Assembly (NCBI GenBank): GCA_949298065.1
Contig: CASFUZ010000009.1
Span: forward strand, 1-53,472
Reading direction: 5' to 3'
Source: an uncultured Pseudomonadota bacterium
GTDB lineage: Bacteria; Pseudomonadota; Alphaproteobacteria; RF32; CAG-239
Length of the DNA: 53,472 nt
Each line of letters begins with the position of its first letter. The stretch's first letter is position 1. The notes beneath the pieces are model-generated. The model worked only from the letters and a program-made list of their open reading frames with translations, did not search any database and had not been told where the DNA came from. This document shows positions 26,250 through 34,999 of the stretch, piece after piece. The position numbers and the translations under genes are program-made.

Positions 26250-26341
26250 ATTGTATTTATTAAATAACAAATAAATATGCTTGAAAAAAATTTTTATGCT
26301 TATAAACTTATAGTAATTACAAACAACAACGGAAATATTTT

Positions 26342-27661
26342 ATGTCAGAATACACAATTTGCGAGTTATTATTATTCCAAGCTATCTTAATCCTTTTTAA
26401 CGCGATTTTTGCCTGCGCGGAAATTGCCGTTATTTCCATCAATGATAACAAGCTCAAAAAAATGGCCGAAGACGGCGACAAACGCGCTATGCGCCTCGCC
26501 TCGCTCACGGCACAACCCGCCAAGTTTTTGGCAACCATCCAAGTCGGTATTACTTTAGCAGGCTTCTTAGGCAGTGCTTTTGCTGCCGATAACTTTTCGG
26601 ACAGGATTGTAGACTGGCTGGTTTCTTTGGGGGTTACTATTTCTCCTAAAAAATTGGATGTTTTATCTGTTATCGGTATTACGCTTATTCTTTCTTATAT
26701 CACACTCATCTGGGGCGAATTGGTGCCAAAGAGAATTGCAATGCAGCATGCCGAAAAAATAGGCTTATTTATGTCATCATTGATTTATATCATTGCTAAA
26801 ATATTCTCTCCCATTGTTTGGTTCTTAACCGTTTCAACCAATATATCCCTTCGCTTAATCGGGATTAATCCTGATGAGAAAAACGAAAATGTGACGGAAG
26901 AAGAAATCCGGATTATGATTGATGTCGGCAGCGAAAACGGCACAATTGATGACGATGAAAAGAAAATGATTCATAATGTGTTTGAGTTTGATGACAAAGT
27001 TGCTTATGACGTAATGACACACCGCACAAATGTTCAGCTCTTAAATATTGATGATGACATAAGCGCTTGGGAAAATATTATGATTGAGACAAGATATTCC
27101 GTTTATCCCATTTATCAGGATAATTATGACAATATCTTAGGTATTTTAAACATAAAAGACTACTTCAAATATAAGCCGCAAGGAAAATCTGCAATTTTGA
27201 ATGAGGCGGTTAAGCCTGTACTCTTTATTCCTGAGACCATATATATTGATGACCTGTTTCATAATATGCAAAAAAGCCGTATTCATTTTGCTATTGTGGT
27301 TGACGAGTATGGCGGAATTTCCGGTATTGTTACCATGAATGACTTATTGGAAGAAATTGTCGGCGATTTGGAAGATGATGTAAACGCTCCTCCGGCAATA
27401 CCTAACATTAAACCTATTAATAAAAACTCATGGCTTATTCAGGGATGTACACCTATTGAAGAAGTTGAAAAAATTTTGGGAATGAAGCTCTCAGAAATTG
27501 ACTGTGATACTTTTGCCGGTTTTGTTTTGTCTTTGATGAGCGAAATATCCAGTGATAAAAAGAATATTAGGCTTACTTATAAAAACCTACGTATTCGGTT
27601 GGTGAAAACAAATGGACATAGAATAGAGCAAGCTGTTCTGCAAAAAGTGGAAAAGTCATAG
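26342..27661 (+). CDS. CNNM/DUF21-CBS-CorC family membrane protein
   Basis: The N-terminal DUF21 domain has about four hydrophobic segments (residues 8-28, 60-85, 102-122 and 135-170), with the family sequence [20 protein letters not shown] pair follows, beginning [15 protein letters not shown] and [20 protein letters not shown]. The C-terminal CorC_HlyC domain starts near residue 350 ([17 protein letters not shown]). Length is 439 aa. Family members are implicated in magnesium or cobalt export; older names call them haemolysins, which should not be taken literally. A terminator follows. Confidence 0.9.
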   Translation: MSEYTICELLLFQAILILFNAIFACAEIAVISINDNKLKKMAEDGDKRAMRLASLTAQPAKFLATIQVGITLAGFLGSAFAADNFSDRIVDWLVSLGVTISPKKLDVLSVIGITLILSYITLIWGELVPKRIAMQHAEKIGLFMSSLIYIIAKIFSPIVWFLTVSTNISLRLIGINPDEKNENVTEEEIRIMIDVGSENGTIDDDEKKMIHNVFEFDDKVAYDVMTHRTNVQLLNIDDDISAWENIMIETRYSVYPIYQDNYDNILGILNIKDYFKYKPQGKSAILNEAVKPVLFIPETIYIDDLFHNMQKSRIHFAIVVDEYGGISGIVTMNDLLEEIVGDLEDDVNAPPAIPNIKPINKNSWLIQGCTPIEEVEKILGMKLSEIDCDTFAGFVLSLMSEISSDKKNIRLTYKNLRIRLVKTNGHRIEQAVLQKVEKS

Positions 27662-27676
27662 TTTTGTACAAACCTA

Positions 27677-27703
27677 AAAAGGCTGGGGTTAACCAGCCTT
27701 TTG
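27677..27703. terminator. Bidirectional terminator
   Basis: Stem GGCTGG/CCAGCC with flanking AAAA/TTTT (27677-27702) sits between the CNNM gene and the convergent small lipoprotein gene. Confidence 0.8.
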
Positions 27704-27704
27704 T

Positions 27705-27932
27705 TTACATTGCGTTATTTGCAGAATGCTTTTGTGTTTTGCTCTTTGGGCGTTTTAGCGGCAAGTTTTCGGGGGTGGGATTATCCGGTTCATGGATTGT
27801 CGGAATTGAATCCGGATAATGTAAATTATCATCAATCCCTACTCTCTTTGAAGCACAGCCAACACTCACACATAAAAAAGCGCTCAGGCAAAAAATTGTT
27901 GCCCCAAATAATACGCTCTTGTTAAACACCAT
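27705..27932 (-). CDS. Small putative lipoprotein
   Basis: MVFNKSVLFGATIFCLSAFL precedes CVSVGCASKR, a lipobox-like site with Cys at about residue 26 (Ser at -3 is not ideal). The mature part is ~50 residues, rich in Pro, Asn and Lys, ending HSANNAM. The frame also allows an upstream ATG at 27971 (88 aa); I prefer 27932 because the signal peptide then has normal length. No function is recognised. It is convergent with the CNNM gene. Confidence 0.5.
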   Translation of the reverse strand: MVFNKSVLFGATIFCLSAFLCVSVGCASKRVGIDDNLHYPDSIPTIHEPDNPTPENLPLKRPKSKTQKHSANNAM

Positions 27933-28057
27933 CTTTTTCTGCAAAAAAGAATTTAATAATAAGTTTTTCATAACCGAATAATTTTAACAAAATTTATAAT
28001 TTTCTGCGAAAGTTATTAGATTTTGAGCTTAATTTCAATAAAAAAATTTATGACACA

Positions 28058-28086
28058 TTGACATCCACCTAAATTTATGATATTTT
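28058..28086 (+). promoter_or_regulatory. Promoter of the 28111 lipoprotein gene
   Basis: TTGACA (28058-28063), 17 nt and TATTTT (28081-28086) predict transcription from about 28093, shortly before ATG 28111. Confidence 0.5.
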
Positions 28087-28110
28087 TTGTCTAAATCTAA
28101 ACTATTCATT

Positions 28111-28644
28111 ATGTATAAAATTAAAATTTTTGCTGCCATTTTCGGGATGATGATGGTCGCAATGTCTTGCAGTAGCAACAAGGCAGAGGAAAATATTGCT
28201 ACAGCCGAGAACGATACAGTTATTGTCATCAAAACAATTACCAGAATGTATCTTTCGCCACAAACACGCGGAAGAGTTCAAGCGTATTTTAAGTTTGATG
28301 ACGGTACAAACCTCAGAATTAAGAAAGGAAACGGCTATGTTCTTTGTGCCGTTGGCGATAAAATGATATTTAAGGATGGCAAAGCCATACCTTATTTTAT
28401 CTCTCAACGACAGGGCACAAAGATTAACAACGCCGTTATTATTGACCGCTGTTGGAACGGAAATGACCGAAAGCTTGTCTATGCAAAAGAAGGGCAAGAT
28501 TTTGTTCTTTACCGTTTTGACAAAGCTGCTTTTGTGGAAGATGTGCTCTTGGCTCAGCCTGGAGATACTATTTTCTACCAAAAGGCAGAAAATAAAAACG
28601 GCGCAATATTCGCGGAGGCGGTGCGTGTCGGTTTTATGAAATAG
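28111..28644 (+). CDS. Lipoprotein of unknown function
   Basis: Starting at ATG 28111, a signal peptide runs to the lipobox VAMSC, followed by SSNKAEEN; the mature protein would be anchored by a lipid. The remainder (about 155 residues) looks beta-rich, with DGTNLRIKKGNGYVLCAVGD and a C-terminal AEAVRVGFMK. I know no family. I chose this start over 28087 because it lies next to the signal peptide and downstream of the predicted promoter start. A terminator follows, so it is probably monocistronic. Confidence 0.65.
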   Translation: MYKIKIFAAIFGMMMVAMSCSSNKAEENIATAENDTVIVIKTITRMYLSPQTRGRVQAYFKFDDGTNLRIKKGNGYVLCAVGDKMIFKDGKAIPYFISQRQGTKINNAVIIDRCWNGNDRKLVYAKEGQDFVLYRFDKAAFVEDVLLAQPGDTIFYQKAENKNGAIFAEAVRVGFMK

Positions 28645-28657
28645 TCTTATTTCTATG

Positions 28658-28690
28658 AAGGTCTTGATCTTATATCAAGGCCTTTTTATT
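28658..28690 (+). terminator. Intrinsic terminator
   Basis: Arms AAGGTCTTGAT and ATCAAGGCCTT (28658-28668 and 28674-28684) pair with one G-U, with a 5-nt loop and a following T-rich run. Confidence 0.8.
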
Positions 28691-28704
28691 TTTAGACATA
28701 ATTG

Positions 28705-28733
28705 TTGACAAAATAGAGAAATTAGTGTATAAC
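28705..28733 (+). promoter_or_regulatory. Promoter of the 28764 gene
   Basis: TTGACA (28705-28710), 17 nt and TATAAC (28728-28733) form a near-consensus promoter. Transcription from about 28740 leaves a ~24-nt leader containing GGAGAG. Confidence 0.75.
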
Positions 28734-28763
28734 TCTCTCAACTTTTGTTTGGAGAGATTGAAA

Positions 28764-30077
28764 ATGTATGTAGGAAAACAGACTTTAAATATGTGTTTGG
28801 CATCCCAACGCGGTATAGAAACAAACTATAAAGACGGAAGCTCTTATATGTTGGATAGCATTATGGAGCAATCCGAAAATCTTTTAAAAGATTTGTCTGT
28901 TGGCACAGCAGAGCTTAATGTTGAGGATATTGATACGGCTGAGGCTTTGGTTTACAGCTATGTGAAATCTGCTTCCGGAAGTAGAAAAAAAGAGGCTATC
29001 AGGCTTGCGGAAAAACTTATCCCTGCTTTGAGATTACGTAAAGAAAATTTGAAAAAGCTTGCTGACATTAACTTTGTTGCCTACACATTAAACAACAAAA
29101 AACGCGCAGTTAAACTCAGCCCTGAAGAATTGGTTATGGCGCATAAAACAATTGAGGCTGACCAAGAAAATCCGGCAAAACTCAAACAACGCCTTAAACA
29201 ACAGTTGCAGAGCTATGCCTTGCTCAAATATTCCTCCCTTTCCAAAAGTGAGCTTAACTCAAGCGATGTTGCCAAAAACTTTGTTAGCGTTTTTGGCTTA
29301 GCACACAAGAAGCAACAGCAGATTAAATCTTCTACAAAACCTCAAGCAGCAAAAATGCCTGAGACCAAAACAATGCCGAAAAGAAATTCTCTTTTGTCGG
29401 GATTAAAGAATTTCGGACATAAGATGTTAAATAAGCTTGATAGAGTCAGACATAATATCAAAGTCTTTTACTATAGAAACGAGTACAAAATTGCAGCATT
29501 TTCTTTTGCTTTAATTGGGTTTGGCACATATAAAGCCTGTGATACAATGGAAAAATCCGAATTGAAATACCAGCAAAGCATATATCAAAATCCGTTTGAA
29601 AAAACAGGTGTTTCCTCCTCGCCGGATAAAACCGCAGATTTTGCTCAAGAACAAAAGAAAATGCAACAGAGTGAGACACAAAAGACCAGTGTTGGCGAGA
29701 GTTATTATGACACGGCTTTGCTTATTCACCTGAAAACGAAATCTGCCGTACAAGGTTTGTATGATAAGATTGATTCCTTACACAAGGCTGGCAAGATTAG
29801 TTTTGAAAATGGCTTGGACGCAAAGCGCTATGCACATTCTTTTACAATGTATAATCTCATCCGCCCAAATTCTAAAGAAAACAAAGCTATTCAAAACCTC
29901 TTGAATGGTGGGCAAGAAAACTCCGATTATATTAAAAATCTGGTTGAAAAAGCCGGCGAAAAAGGTACGGGAGTAAAACCCGACAATAACTCAATTAAAA
30001 CCAGCAACTTTGATATGGCAAGTTCTCATCTGCAGCTTATGCACTTGAAAAACCTCAAAAACAATGCAAGAAACTAG
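28764..30077 (+). CDS. Hypothetical single-pass membrane protein
   Basis: ATG 28764 follows GGAGAGATTG; the frame opening at 28725 would overlap the promoter. The protein of 437 aa is lysine-rich and helical. A cytoplasmic-type N-terminal ~240 residues precede one hydrophobic segment near residues 247-263 (YKIAAFSFALIGFGTYKAC). The C-terminal part is rich in Gln, Ser and Asn, with YDTALLIHLKTKSAVQGLYD. I recognise no family. It stands alone between its own promoter and terminator. Confidence 0.6.
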   Translation: MYVGKQTLNMCLASQRGIETNYKDGSSYMLDSIMEQSENLLKDLSVGTAELNVEDIDTAEALVYSYVKSASGSRKKEAIRLAEKLIPALRLRKENLKKLADINFVAYTLNNKKRAVKLSPEELVMAHKTIEADQENPAKLKQRLKQQLQSYALLKYSSLSKSELNSSDVAKNFVSVFGLAHKKQQQIKSSTKPQAAKMPETKTMPKRNSLLSGLKNFGHKMLNKLDRVRHNIKVFYYRNEYKIAAFSFALIGFGTYKACDTMEKSELKYQQSIYQNPFEKTGVSSSPDKTADFAQEQKKMQQSETQKTSVGESYYDTALLIHLKTKSAVQGLYDKIDSLHKAGKISFENGLDAKRYAHSFTMYNLIRPNSKENKAIQNLLNGGQENSDYIKNLVEKAGEKGTGVKPDNNSIKTSNFDMASSHLQLMHLKNLKNNARN

Positions 30078-30095
30078 CCCGCTTGCATTTGTTTC

Positions 30096-30131
30096 ATCCC
30101 TCCGTCAGCTAAAGGCGGAGGGATTTTTTTA
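30096..30131 (+). terminator. Intrinsic terminator
   Basis: A 9-bp stem ATCCCTCCG/CGGAGGGAT (30096-30104 and 30116-30124) is followed by seven T. Confidence 0.9.
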
Positions 30132-30209
30132 TAACCATAATTTTAATTGCATAAAGGCAAAACTTCAGATAAGCTTGAGAAAAAATTAACTTGCGGGAGA
30201 ATAAAAAAC

Positions 30210-31814
30210 ATGAAAATTGTGGTTATCGGCGGCGGTGCCGGCGGCGCAAGCTTTGCGGCCAGAATGAGAAGGCTTGACAACAAGGCCGAAATTATCATCT
30301 TGGAAAAAACAGACGAGACATCTATTGCCAGTTGCGGCCTGCCCTATTATATCGGCGAAGTTATTGAAGACAGGAGCAATATGCAAGTTGCCAGCCCTGC
30401 TTTTTTGAAACAACTTTTTGATATCAACGTAGAGCTTAATGCTGAGGTTGACCTTATTAACCCGCAAGAAAAATTTGTGCAAACAACCGACGGACGGCAT
30501 TTTGCTTATGACAAACTTGTTTTAGCTACCGGAACCAAACCCTTTATTCCGCCTTTGGAAGGTTTGGACAAGATGCCGCATTTTACGGTTAAATCTTTGG
30601 CCGATGCCGACAAAATCAAAGCTTATATTGCCCAAAATAAACCCCAAAGAGCAACGGTTGTCGGCGGCGGCTTCATCGGTGTTGAGGTTGCGGAAAACCT
30701 TTGCCATCTCGGAATTAAAACAGCTCTGGTAGAAATGGCTGACCAAGTTTTGCTTCCGCTTGATACGGATTTGGCGCTACAAGTTCATAAAGAGATGGAA
30801 AAAAACGGTATGGAACTTTACCTCAAAGACGGCTTAAAGCTGGTTGAAGAAGGCAAACTACTTCTTACCTCGGGCAAAGAGATTGCCTCTGATATGCTGA
30901 TTTTGGCAGCCGGCGTTCGTCCCGAAACAAGCTTGGCCGAAAAAGCCGGAATTAAACTAACCGATAAGGGTTTGATTATCACCAATGCTTATATGCAGAC
31001 AAATTTTGATGATATTTATGCTTGCGGCGACAATGTGGCGGTCAAAGATTTTGTTTCCGGACAACCTAGTATGATTGCTTTAGCCGGACCGGCTAACAGG
31101 CAAGGTCGTTTGATTGCAGACCACATTACCAATAACCACCCCTACCCTTATACGGGGTCGCAAGGAACAGGTATTGTTAAAGTTTTCGGCTTGACTGCCG
31201 CATTTACGGGTAACAATGAAAAACAGTTGCAACGCAACAATATTCCTTATGAAAAAATGATTATTTTGGCCAACTCTCATGCCGGATATTATCCCGGGGC
31301 GGAAAGTATGACACTCAAGGTTCTTTATTCTCACGAGGGTAAAATTTTTGGTGCGCAAGCCGTGGGCAAGGATGGCGTAGACAAGCGTATTGACGTGATT
31401 GCAACAATTATGCGTCTGAACGGCACAACGGCAGATTTGCGCGATGCCGAACTTTGCTATGCGCCGCCCTATTCCGGCGCGAAGGATCCGGTTAACCTTA
31501 TCGGAATGGCGATTGAGAATGCCAGACAAGGCTTGGTTAAGCCTTATTTCGGAACGACTTTTGATGATATGGTCGTGCTTGATGTGCGGCCGCCACAGAT
31601 TTATGCCAAGGAGCATATTGACGGCGCAATCAATATTCCGGCCGGACAAATTCGCTCCCGCTTAAACGAGCTCCCCAAAGACAAGACTATTATGGTTCAT
31701 TGTTTTAAGGGATATACCAGCTATGTGGTGGCGAGGATTTTGCTACAAAACGGCTTTGACAAGATTTTGAGCTATGCCGGCGGTTGGAATTTTTACAAAA
31801 GCCTGACAGACTAA
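30210..31814 (+). CDS. CoA-disulfide reductase/rhodanese fusion
   Basis: This flavoprotein belongs to the CoA-disulfide reductase branch of the pyridine-nucleotide disulfide reductases. It has the FAD motif VIGGGAGGASFAARMRR, the single active cysteine Cys42 in ASCGLPYYIGE, the NAD(P)H motif VVGGGFIGVEVAENL and the second FAD motif IYACGDNVAV. The reductase dimerisation domain is followed by a C-terminal rhodanese domain with VVLDVRPP and the active-site loop HCFKGYTS. Length is 534 aa from ATG 30210, which follows GGGAGA. Fusions of this type are linked to thiol redox balance and polysulfide handling; the physiological substrate here is not shown. Confidence 0.88.
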   Translation: MKIVVIGGGAGGASFAARMRRLDNKAEIIILEKTDETSIASCGLPYYIGEVIEDRSNMQVASPAFLKQLFDINVELNAEVDLINPQEKFVQTTDGRHFAYDKLVLATGTKPFIPPLEGLDKMPHFTVKSLADADKIKAYIAQNKPQRATVVGGGFIGVEVAENLCHLGIKTALVEMADQVLLPLDTDLALQVHKEMEKNGMELYLKDGLKLVEEGKLLLTSGKEIASDMLILAAGVRPETSLAEKAGIKLTDKGLIITNAYMQTNFDDIYACGDNVAVKDFVSGQPSMIALAGPANRQGRLIADHITNNHPYPYTGSQGTGIVKVFGLTAAFTGNNEKQLQRNNIPYEKMIILANSHAGYYPGAESMTLKVLYSHEGKIFGAQAVGKDGVDKRIDVIATIMRLNGTTADLRDAELCYAPPYSGAKDPVNLIGMAIENARQGLVKPYFGTTFDDMVVLDVRPPQIYAKEHIDGAINIPAGQIRSRLNELPKDKTIMVHCFKGYTSYVVARILLQNGFDKILSYAGGWNFYKSLTD

Positions 31815-31839
31815 GAAATTTTAAATGTTTTTTTACAAG

Positions 31840-31877
31840 CCTCCTATAAGATAGTTCTAATTTTATGGGAGGTTTTT
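31840..31877 (+). promoter_or_regulatory. Hairpin whose 3' arm is the next gene's Shine-Dalgarno
   Basis: CCTCCTATAA (31840-31849) pairs with TTATGGGAGG (31863-31872, one G-U), followed by five T. The GGGAGG arm is the Shine-Dalgarno of ATG 31880. It can act as the terminator of the upstream gene or mask the ribosome site. Confidence 0.55.
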
Positions 31878-31879
31878 GT

Positions 31880-33160
31880 ATGACAAACACAAATATTGCT
31901 GTTTTTGGTTTAGGCACGCCTAACAGAGGCGAGTTAAACCAAGTTTACGGTGCTTTTGCAGCTTTGGCGGAGTTGACCGGCAATAGCTATGATTTTGAGC
32001 AGATGTTTCTGTTGCCGCTCGGCGTTAGCTCTGTTGCCGAAATGAAAGACGCCATCAGACCTTCCGATTATAAAAATTATAGTCAATTTAAGGCAGCTTT
32101 GTTTGAAATGCTTGATGTTTTTTTCGCCAAGGTACAAACAACACCGCGTGTGTTTGTTACGGCTTATGTTCAGGCGCAGAATCAGTTTGCCGGAAGCAAT
32201 GTGGATGGTATCTGCCGTGCTGTTAAAGATTATTATAAAGAACATAATCTCGGCAATGTTTTTACGGCTGTTTTAACCAGTCGTTTGCATAATTATAAAT
32301 ATGTTGACCTGATTAATGTGCCCAAGCACCTGATGACTTTTACTTCTCGTATCAGGCTTTTGCAAAACGCAAAAATGCGCAAAAAGACTTTGGTTACCAT
32401 CGGCACAATTAATAACTTCAGCCAGAAAAATGTTAAAACAAAACACAAGGAACTGGTGAAAAAACTGGCAAGCTTGAAAAGCGATGAAGAGCTCAGCGGC
32501 ATCATTCAAAAGTTTGAAAAATTTGTGGCAATGCCTAAGAAAGTTGTGGTTTGTCTCGGCGGACGCGTTGAGGGACCTGAAGTTAATTTTGGCTTGCCCT
32601 TCGGCAAAAAGATTTTTAATGACGCGCAAATTTTGGCCAAATGCGGCTATGGCGTGGTTATTATTAATGGTCCAAGAACGCCGAATGATGTTACGGATTA
32701 TTTATATGAGCAAGCCCTAAAAACACCTGATGTTATCTTCCACAACTGCAAAAATATTGCTCAATCTGATGAAGACAGAGCGCCGCATAGATGGCGGATT
32801 TATTCCGGTCCGCATGAAGATGAGTTTAAGGTTTTGCAAAAGCTCGGCAATATTTATCCGGGGGTTTTGGGGTTTGATAACTTGTTGGTTGTACATACAA
32901 TGGACTCTTATTCCAGCTGTGAAACAGCCAGCGCTGCCATAAATACCGCCATTTGCCGCAAGGGCTTATATGTTGACCCCGATTTGCGCGCAGACTGCCA
33001 TAATCTGGTGCAATTGCTTTGCCCGAAATATGCTATTGATTGGGATGAGTTTGTTTATTTTAGCCAGAATATGAAAGTTGAACCCAAAGACCTTAAACCC
33101 AAGGTCTTGTCCAACCCGCTCCGTGTGTTTGCCGAAACGGTTCTCAGCAGAATTTCATAG
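31880..33160 (+). CDS. ELM1/DUF1022-like protein
   Basis: The N-terminal ~200 residues are unrecognised. The C-terminal half resembles the ELM1 (DUF1022) group with a glycosyltransferase-like fold: VVCLGGRVEGPEVNFGL, then VIINGPRTPNDVTDYL, and VVHTMDSYSSCETASAA, which parallels the ELM1 pattern VTxDSxSMxSEA. Length is 426 aa from ATG 31880, 8 nt after GGGAGG. ELM1-like proteins are common in alphaproteobacteria, but their bacterial role is poorly known; nucleotide-sugar transfer is a guess from the fold. The stop is 1 nt from the convergent neighbour. Confidence 0.55.
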   Translation: MTNTNIAVFGLGTPNRGELNQVYGAFAALAELTGNSYDFEQMFLLPLGVSSVAEMKDAIRPSDYKNYSQFKAALFEMLDVFFAKVQTTPRVFVTAYVQAQNQFAGSNVDGICRAVKDYYKEHNLGNVFTAVLTSRLHNYKYVDLINVPKHLMTFTSRIRLLQNAKMRKKTLVTIGTINNFSQKNVKTKHKELVKKLASLKSDEELSGIIQKFEKFVAMPKKVVVCLGGRVEGPEVNFGLPFGKKIFNDAQILAKCGYGVVIINGPRTPNDVTDYLYEQALKTPDVIFHNCKNIAQSDEDRAPHRWRIYSGPHEDEFKVLQKLGNIYPGVLGFDNLLVVHTMDSYSSCETASAAINTAICRKGLYVDPDLRADCHNLVQLLCPKYAIDWDEFVYFSQNMKVEPKDLKPKVLSNPLRVFAETVLSRIS

Positions 33161-33161
33161 G

Positions 33162-33815
33162 CTAATTTATCCAAGCGGCGACAAGCTGCATAATGGCACG
33201 CACAAGGCTTTTGGCATCTATTTTTTGCGGTTTGTCATTGAGGGTTATTTTAACAGTAATCGAGCTTTCTATTTTGGCCAGAGATATGGTCTTTAGAACC
33301 GCGGCAAGTACCAAAGCATCAAAAGCATTGTCTACATCAAACTCTTTGGCGGGGGCTGAACCTGCATTGTAAGACAAGGTCATAATGTTGTTGCCGTAGT
33401 TATGCGTAATCTCTAAGCCAAGATAACCCAAGTCCGCAAGGTTTCGGTAAATTGATTCCGGTGTATCATCCACCAAGCGCAAGACATATTTGATGGCTAT
33501 GGTTATGGCCAGATAAGGTTTATAGGCCTCACGTGCGGCTTCCAAATCAGAAACTTTGAAAACCACATAGTCCAGTTTGCTCGGGGTTAAAACGGATTCC
33601 GCAAAAAGAGCGACCGAAAATTTGTTGATGGAAAAATCAGCATCGTTAACGCTGATGATGGCCGCCTCTTCCTTTGCGTGCGCTTTGATGAAATCTGCCG
33701 CAAGATGCTGATAGTCGGACCAAGAAGTTGCTTTTGTTTTGTTGAGGCGGACAAGCGGAAATTCCTTGCCGCAAAAAGTGTTGCCGGAGTTGGCATCTAA
33801 AACAATATCTATCAT
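33162..33815 (-). CDS. Hypothetical cytosolic protein
   Basis: This 217-aa protein has no signal peptide or membrane segment. It starts MIDIVLDANSGNTF after a good GAGGA Shine-Dalgarno site. A repeated pattern of short beta strands and helices ends in SLVRAIMQLVAAWIN. No motif matches a family I know. It is convergent with the ELM1-like gene and downstream, on the same strand, of the glycosyltransferase-like gene, but a terminator separates them. Confidence 0.55.
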   Translation of the reverse strand: MIDIVLDANSGNTFCGKEFPLVRLNKTKATSWSDYQHLAADFIKAHAKEEAAIISVNDADFSINKFSVALFAESVLTPSKLDYVVFKVSDLEAAREAYKPYLAITIAIKYVLRLVDDTPESIYRNLADLGYLGLEITHNYGNNIMTLSYNAGSAPAKEFDVDNAFDALVLAAVLKTISLAKIESSITVKITLNDKPQKIDAKSLVRAIMQLVAAWIN

Positions 33816-33880
33816 CTTTGGTCCTCTTTTTTTGGGGTATATGATACAAACAAAAGGTAAGTTTTTGGTTAAATTGATTA

Positions 33881-33921
33881 AAAAAAAGGAACACTGCCCA
33901 ATATTTGGTGCAGTGTCCTTT
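33881..33921 (-). terminator. Terminator of the 33935 gene
   Basis: On the minus strand AAAGGACACTGC pairs with GCAGTGTTCCTTT (one bulge) around a 12-nt loop, followed by a run of T (the A-run at 33881-33887). Confidence 0.8.
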
Positions 33922-33934
33922 GTTTTTGTTTTGC

Positions 33935-34783
33935 TTACTTGAAGAGTTCGGTGAAGACTTCAGCGACATCCACACTGAATGCCTCTTTGTCTGTTCCGTC
34001 TTCAAAACCGCAGCAACGGACTGGATATCCTTGCTTTTGGTAGGCCTTTTCAATCTGATCCCACTTTTCCACCCCATTCTTATTGTAGAGGATGAGGTTT
34101 TTCTTTTCCGGGAATAAGGTCAATGCCTCCCACGTATGGGTTCCGGCAATGCCTACAAACCCTTTGGCTTTTGCCAGAAGGTTGATGAACTTTTCGTGAG
34201 CAACGCCACGAAGTCCAAACAATTCTGGGTATTCATCCTTGCCAGGGACGTAGCACGGGTGCGCCTTAACGAGCTCTTCTACCGCAGCCTTGTTGTTCAC
34301 CTTGTCAAAGTTCTGGAAGAGAACTTTTTCATTGTCTTCCATAAACCAGAAGAATGAAGGAACAAGGCTCTGCTGCTCTGCAGACACTCCACAGAGGCCA
34401 TCCGTAACAAGTTTCTGCGGCACCCAGATGATGGCATCTGAGGATACAGAAAATTCGCGGTGGTTGGTTCTTGTCGGTGTCAGCTTGTGGCTGGCAAACT
34501 CGTTCCAGTATTCCTGGTCGAACTTACCGGCACGAAGATCCGCTACCCAATCCTGTCCTATCTGTTCATACATCTCACGCTCTTCATAGGCGGGGATGAT
34601 GAAATTCTGAGCAGGATAGAAGAACGACATAAAGTAGATTATGTCGTAGCAGGCTGCAAAATGCTGCTCTGCGTTTTCTGCCTTCGGCAATAGAACAATT
34701 TTTGCTCCTCTTCTTGAGGCTTCATTACAGATTGCCACTTCGTGGCCGAACTTGCTGCGCATAATCAAGATATTCTGTTTCAT
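33935..34783 (-). CDS. Putative glycosyltransferase-like protein, atypical composition
   Basis: The C-terminal part has GFVGIAGTHTWEALTLFPEK and LILYNKNG, the kind of GxxGxxT...P pattern seen at the nucleotide-sugar site of GT9-like and autotransporter heptosyltransferase-like folds. The N-terminal half is unassigned. I chose ATG 34783 (282 aa); an upstream ATG at 34858 lacks a Shine-Dalgarno site. A sampled stretch is about 52% GC against about 42% in the next gene, and codon third positions are richer in G/C, which suggests recent transfer. It lies downstream of an AIDA-type autotransporter on the same strand; passenger glycosylation is possible but speculative. Confidence 0.45.
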   Translation of the reverse strand: MKQNILIMRSKFGHEVAICNEASRRGAKIVLLPKAENAEQHFAACYDIIYFMSFFYPAQNFIIPAYEEREMYEQIGQDWVADLRAGKFDQEYWNEFASHKLTPTRTNHREFSVSSDAIIWVPQKLVTDGLCGVSAEQQSLVPSFFWFMEDNEKVLFQNFDKVNNKAAVEELVKAHPCYVPGKDEYPELFGLRGVAHEKFINLLAKAKGFVGIAGTHTWEALTLFPEKKNLILYNKNGVEKWDQIEKAYQKQGYPVRCCGFEDGTDKEAFSVDVAEVFTELFK

Positions 34784-34951
34784 AGTTTTTTCCGGTTTGT
34801 TTATAGAGGCTGGTGTCCTGTAAGCACCTCCGGTTTCCTCTTTTGCAAGTTTATACATAATAGTTTGTATGCCTATTAAAAGAGGTAAACAGCGGAAAAA
34901 AATCCATGTTACAGCTCACAATAATAGACACAATTTAATTTTATGTCTAGT

Positions 34952-34980
34952 TTTATAGCATATTTTTGTCAAAGCGTCAA
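34952..34980 (-). promoter_or_regulatory. Promoter of the 33935-34783 gene
   Basis: On the minus strand TTGACG (34975-34980), 17 nt and TATAAA (34952-34957) predict a start near 34945 and a leader of about 160 nt. The gene therefore need not depend on the autotransporter promoter. Confidence 0.6.
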
Positions 34981-34999
34981 TAAGTAATTTATATTTTTT

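Noticed and set aside
17500..26341. Prophage or IS element
   Set aside because: No integrase, transposase, capsid or terminase motif is visible, and no flanking terminal repeats were found.
26342..27661. Haemolysin
   Set aside because: The CNNM/CorC architecture argues for an ion-homeostasis membrane protein; the old haemolysin label has no support in the sequence.
27701..27925. 74-aa plus-strand frame
   Set aside because: It starts in a terminator and is the complement of the small lipoprotein gene.
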